Below, piece by piece: positions 60,620-63,171 of a DNA stretch of 63,171 nucleotides. Source of the DNA: Parvularcula sp. (GTDB lineage Bacteria; Pseudomonadota; Alphaproteobacteria; Caulobacterales; Parvularculaceae); NCBI GenBank assembly GCA_002704915.1, contig PAIP01000084.1, forward strand, positions 71,689-134,859. Direction: 5' to 3'. Within the stretch, counting starts at the first letter, position 1, and each line of letters begins with the position of its first letter. The notes under the pieces were generated by a model. The model made no database searches. It saw only the letters and a program-made list of their open reading frames with translations, and was not told the DNA's origin. The position numbers and the translations under genes were made by a program.

Positions 60620-61549
60620 CTAGCGTTGCGACAGCGTTCTTGCATATTCCGTTGGCGTCACCCCGAATGTTCTTCGGAAGAGCCGGCAAAAATGCGCGGC
60701 GTCGTAAAAGCCAACATCCTGCGCCAGGCAGGTGACTGAGCCGTCAAATGCAGAAGAGCGCAGCAAAAACGCAGCCAGATTGATGCGCCGCTGGATGATG
60801 AACTGTGTCGGCGTCATGCCCAGTTTTGCGAATACGCGCTGAACTTGCTTCGGCGATACGCCAAGCCGCGCTGCGATTATATTCGTACGAAGCGTGTTGT
60901 CATGCAGCGAGCTGTCTATGAAATCGAAGATCCGGTGACAAACCAGCAAATCCTCTTCTTCTTCTTCGGGATGCGCCGCTTCATTACAGGTGCTCAGAAG
61001 CGTTAAAAAAACGTCCTCAATGCATTTTTCTGAGTCTGCATCATCGTGCAGTTTTTCACCGTCTTCATTCAGCAGCGAAAGCGCAAAATCGAGCAGCCGC
61101 GCCACGGATTTCGATTTCTTGATGAGCTTGCCCTCGGCGGGAAGCGAGTCGCCCAAAAACTCAGAAGGGAAATCAATAAGCACAGCCACATTACGGTCAG
61201 AGATGTTAACGGCATAAGGCCTGCCCGGCGGTCCGAGAACAAGGTCGCCAGCATTCAGAAGAGTAGACCGGTCGGTTTCGAATGTTACGGAGGCGCCCTG
61301 GTGCTGGATATGGGCTATGGTTCGGCCACAAACCGGGTCGGGCGGCGCTGAACGCCATCGATGAATATTCGCTCTATCCGAATGAAGGCGTGTGACGCGC
61401 ACCTCGCCAACTTCCACGCTTTCCCGGCATGCATTTATTTCTTTCTCCGCATCAACGGACATGCCCGGGAATGTCTGGCCGAGAATTTCGTTCCAGTAAT
61501 CGAGGCGACTTCCTTTATCGGTGTCGCGGGTTGAGGCGAAATGTTTCAT
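60620..61549 (-). CDS. AraC-family transcriptional regulator
   Basis: A 309-residue regulator from ATG 61549 (AGAAGA upstream); the frame is open to 61639 but that extension has no support. The N-terminal part (ASTRDTDKGSRLDYWNEILGQTFPGMSVD) is an AraC-ligand-binding-like domain. The C-terminal double helix-turn-helix reads LRTNIIAARLGVSPKQVQRVFAKLGMTPTQFIIQRRINLAAFLLRSS then VTCLAQDVGFYDAAHFCRLFRRTFGVTPTEYAR. An acidic EEEEED linker lies between them near residue 213. It is divergent from the partial TonB receptor, about 290 bases apart, and probably controls it. Confidence 0.9.
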   Translation of the reverse strand: MKHFASTRDTDKGSRLDYWNEILGQTFPGMSVDAEKEINACRESVEVGEVRVTRLHSDRANIHRWRSAPPDPVCGRTIAHIQHQGASVTFETDRSTLLNAGDLVLGPPGRPYAVNISDRNVAVLIDFPSEFLGDSLPAEGKLIKKSKSVARLLDFALSLLNEDGEKLHDDADSEKCIEDVFLTLLSTCNEAAHPEEEEEDLLVCHRIFDFIDSSLHDNTLRTNIIAARLGVSPKQVQRVFAKLGMTPTQFIIQRRINLAAFLLRSSAFDGSVTCLAQDVGFYDAAHFCRLFRRTFGVTPTEYARTLSQR

Positions 61550-61837
61550 AGCGGATCTTCTCGGGGACAGTAAAAGCCAAACTGAGCATGGATGAAAGTG
61601 CTTTTTGTGCAACATTTGAATTGGGTAACAAAGCGCCAATAACCTTCAGTCTACAAATTATTTATGATGCGGCGCACAATAGCTCCGCCCCTCATTCAAA
61701 TGATTTGGGGCAATGTCCATTGTCGCGATTATACAATACCGGCCTCTCCCGGAATGGTAAATTCTACAAAAATAAAGAGCCCGCCTGTCGGCGATTGCTG
61801 TGGGCGAGCGGATGCTTTGCGAGTCAGGGAGGGCGAC

Positions 61838-63171
61838 GTGAGGAATTTTCGATTAGTTTTATTGGGATCGGTGTTTGCCGGGTTAAGCACTGCGCATGCC
61901 GGGTCCGCTTATGCGCAAGAGGCGGCCGAAAACTCTCAAAGGTCCTCGGCGGGGCTGGACTCAATTGTCGTCACCGCACAGCGACGCGAAGAGAATCTTC
62001 AAGACGTGCCTATCGCAGCTACGGCCTATAGCGGAGACCAGCTAGATTCAAAGGCTGTAGATGCAATAGCAGACCTGGAGCTTGCAACGCCTTCTCTTTC
62101 CATAACGAATGCGGGCGAAACTCAGTCTGTAAACATTCGGGGGATTGGCATTGCGAGCAACTCGCCGAACATATCGAATGGCGTTGCAACCTATATCGAC
62201 GGCATCTTTCAGCCGCCGATTGTTACAAGCATTCCGTTTTACGATATCGCTACGATTGAAGTCTTGCGGGGACCGCAGGGCACTCTGGTCGGCAACAATT
62301 CCACAGGCGGCGCCATTTTCGTTAATTCGAAAGACCCAACCGTGGAGGGTGTGGAAGGCTATGCCATCGCGGGATATGCGAACTACGATCAATATGAGGT
62401 AGAAGGCGCGCTTAATCTTCCGCTGAGCGATTCGCTCGCATTGCGGGTATCCGGTCTCTATCGTGACCGCGACAGTTTTTACACGGATGTAGGGCCGTTT
62501 CAGAACGATGCAGGCAAGCTCGTGGACGAAGGCGTGCGAATTGGCGGCCTTTGGCAGAGCGGCGCGTTTCAGGCTGTTCTGAAGGTGCAATGGCATGAGC
62601 AGGATACGGGCGGTTACGCCTACAGGCCTGTTCCCGGCACCGTCTTCGCTCCGTTTCGTGTCGGAGACATTCGCACGCTCAGCTATGACAACGACACTTC
62701 GAAAGTCGAAAGGCAATTTCTTTCAAGTCTTGAATTGCGCTATGAATTCGCCAATGGCGTGACGCTGCGCTCACTGAGCGGCTATCAGCATAAACGCAAT
62801 AATTACCTGTCGGACACCGATGCGTCGACCGCGCCCCCGAGCGCTGGGGGAGGTCAGGCGACAGACTACTTCGCCGGGGAAAAGCAATACAGTCAGGAAA
62901 TCAACCTGATTTCCCCCACAACGGGCGACTTTAACTGGATACTGGGCGGCTATTATCAGCACAATGACATTGTCGTCGATATCAACGACTTCTCGCCCCC
63001 GCCCGGGGTCATTATCGATCCGCGCAACAGCAAGGATGTTTTTGGCGTTTTCGGTCAGGGAAATTATAGATTTACGCCCGCATTGGAGTTCCAGCTAGGT
63101 CTTCGCTATTCGCATTTTGACGCCAGCGGCACAGGCGCTGTGACGCTCGGGCGGGATTTCCCGGGATTTCC
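61838..63171 (+). CDS. TonB-dependent outer-membrane receptor, cut by the window end
   Basis: The coding frame opens at GTG 61838 behind CAGGGAGGG and stays open to the last base of the window (about 444 codons), so the gene is partial only because the window ends. The signal peptide is LLGSVFAGLSTAHAGSAYAQE. The plug has SIVVTAQRREENLQDVPIAATAYSGDQL, VNIRGIGIASNSPNISNGVATYIDGIFQ and TIEVLRGPQGTLVGNNSTGGAIFVNSKDP. The barrel part includes ALRVSGLYRDRDSFY and LRSLSGYQHKRNNY. It starts a new transcription unit divergent from the AraC regulator. Confidence 0.9.
   Translation, partial: MRNFRLVLLGSVFAGLSTAHAGSAYAQEAAENSQRSSAGLDSIVVTAQRREENLQDVPIAATAYSGDQLDSKAVDAIADLELATPSLSITNAGETQSVNIRGIGIASNSPNISNGVATYIDGIFQPPIVTSIPFYDIATIEVLRGPQGTLVGNNSTGGAIFVNSKDPTVEGVEGYAIAGYANYDQYEVEGALNLPLSDSLALRVSGLYRDRDSFYTDVGPFQNDAGKLVDEGVRIGGLWQSGAFQAVLKVQWHEQDTGGYAYRPVPGTVFAPFRVGDIRTLSYDNDTSKVERQFLSSLELRYEFANGVTLRSLSGYQHKRNNYLSDTDASTAPPSAGGGQATDYFAGEKQYSQEINLISPTTGDFNWILGGYYQHNDIVVDINDFSPPPGVIIDPRNSKDVFGVFGQGNYRFTPALEFQLGLRYSHFDASGTGAVTLGRDFPGF

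Noticed and set aside
11402-63171. Integrated element bounded by repeats of tRNA-Val
   Set aside because: I saw no second copy of the tRNA 3' end and no integrase or transposase within the window, so an island with defined ends cannot be claimed.

Overview
This GC-rich window has two parts. Bases 1 to about 11480 look like alphaproteobacterial core chromosome: a PII protein, the bifunctional NAD(P)HX repair enzyme, tRNA-Leu, the run tig-clpP-clpX-lon-hup, and tRNA-Val. From there to the right edge everything is accessory and catabolic. It holds four TonB-dependent receptors (the last cut by the window end), two tandem hydantoinase/oxoprolinase pairs, many hydrolases, transporters of the MFS and APC families, and six regulators (LuxR/MalT-type, LysR, MarR, GntR, AraC, and a broken Lrp). 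The mix suggests a TonB-receptor-rich alphaproteobacterium (Caulobacterales, Sphingomonadales or Parvularculales-like). I cannot name the genus. No integrase, transposase, CRISPR array or rRNA is visible.

Layout. 0.37-1.23 kb: two small membrane proteins. 1.3-3.8 kb: glnB, nnrE/D, an acetyltransferase. 3.9-11.5 kb: two tRNAs and the proteostasis block. 11.6-11.84 kb: a decayed Lrp/AsnC gene. 11.9-27.7 kb: LuxR/MalT-type regulator, cyclophilin, TonB receptor, HyuA1-HyuB1-HyuA2-HyuB2, amidohydrolase, MFS exporter/importer. 27.8-33.0 kb: LysR divergent from gabD-gabT-APC permease. 33.0-37.2 kb: MarR with an NTF2-fold protein, divergent from a serine hydrolase, a DUF3237 protein and a second NTF2-fold protein; a third NTF2-fold protein lies on the other strand. 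37.2-48.7 kb: tannase-family esterase divergent from carboxylesterase, TonB receptor, lignostilbene-dioxygenase-like enzyme, aldehyde dehydrogenase, a frameshifted decarboxylase-type amidohydrolase, MFS transporter. 48.9-56.2 kb: second DUF3237 protein, GntR regulator, glutamine-synthetase-like ligase, FAD oxidase, CoA-transferase, lipoprotein amidohydrolase. 56.3-63.2 kb: TonB receptor, APC permease, AraC regulator and a partial TonB receptor.

How the genes may work together (inference). The HyuAB pairs open cyclic amides at the cost of ATP in known systems, and gabT-gabD feed GABA into succinate, so lactam or cyclic-imide use ending in GABA is a reasonable reading. The right half combines ester hydrolysis, cleavage of a stilbene-like double bond, aldehyde oxidation and a decarboxylase-type enzyme. 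It also has a gamma-glutamyl-amine ligase/oxidase pair. This would suit phenolic esters or phenolic amides.

The strongest new signal is regulatory. The palindrome GTGATCAC lies in four intergenic regions (39067, 48832, 50298 and 58867). At three of them it overlaps or lies between recognisable -35/-10 elements. At 50281-50322 it is the core of a perfect 42-bp palindrome. The GntR/FCD regulator encoded at 49473-50207 is the natural candidate to bind it. A second dyad with 22-bp arms at 34212-34265 carries the -35 boxes of two divergent promoters and probably serves the MarR regulator.
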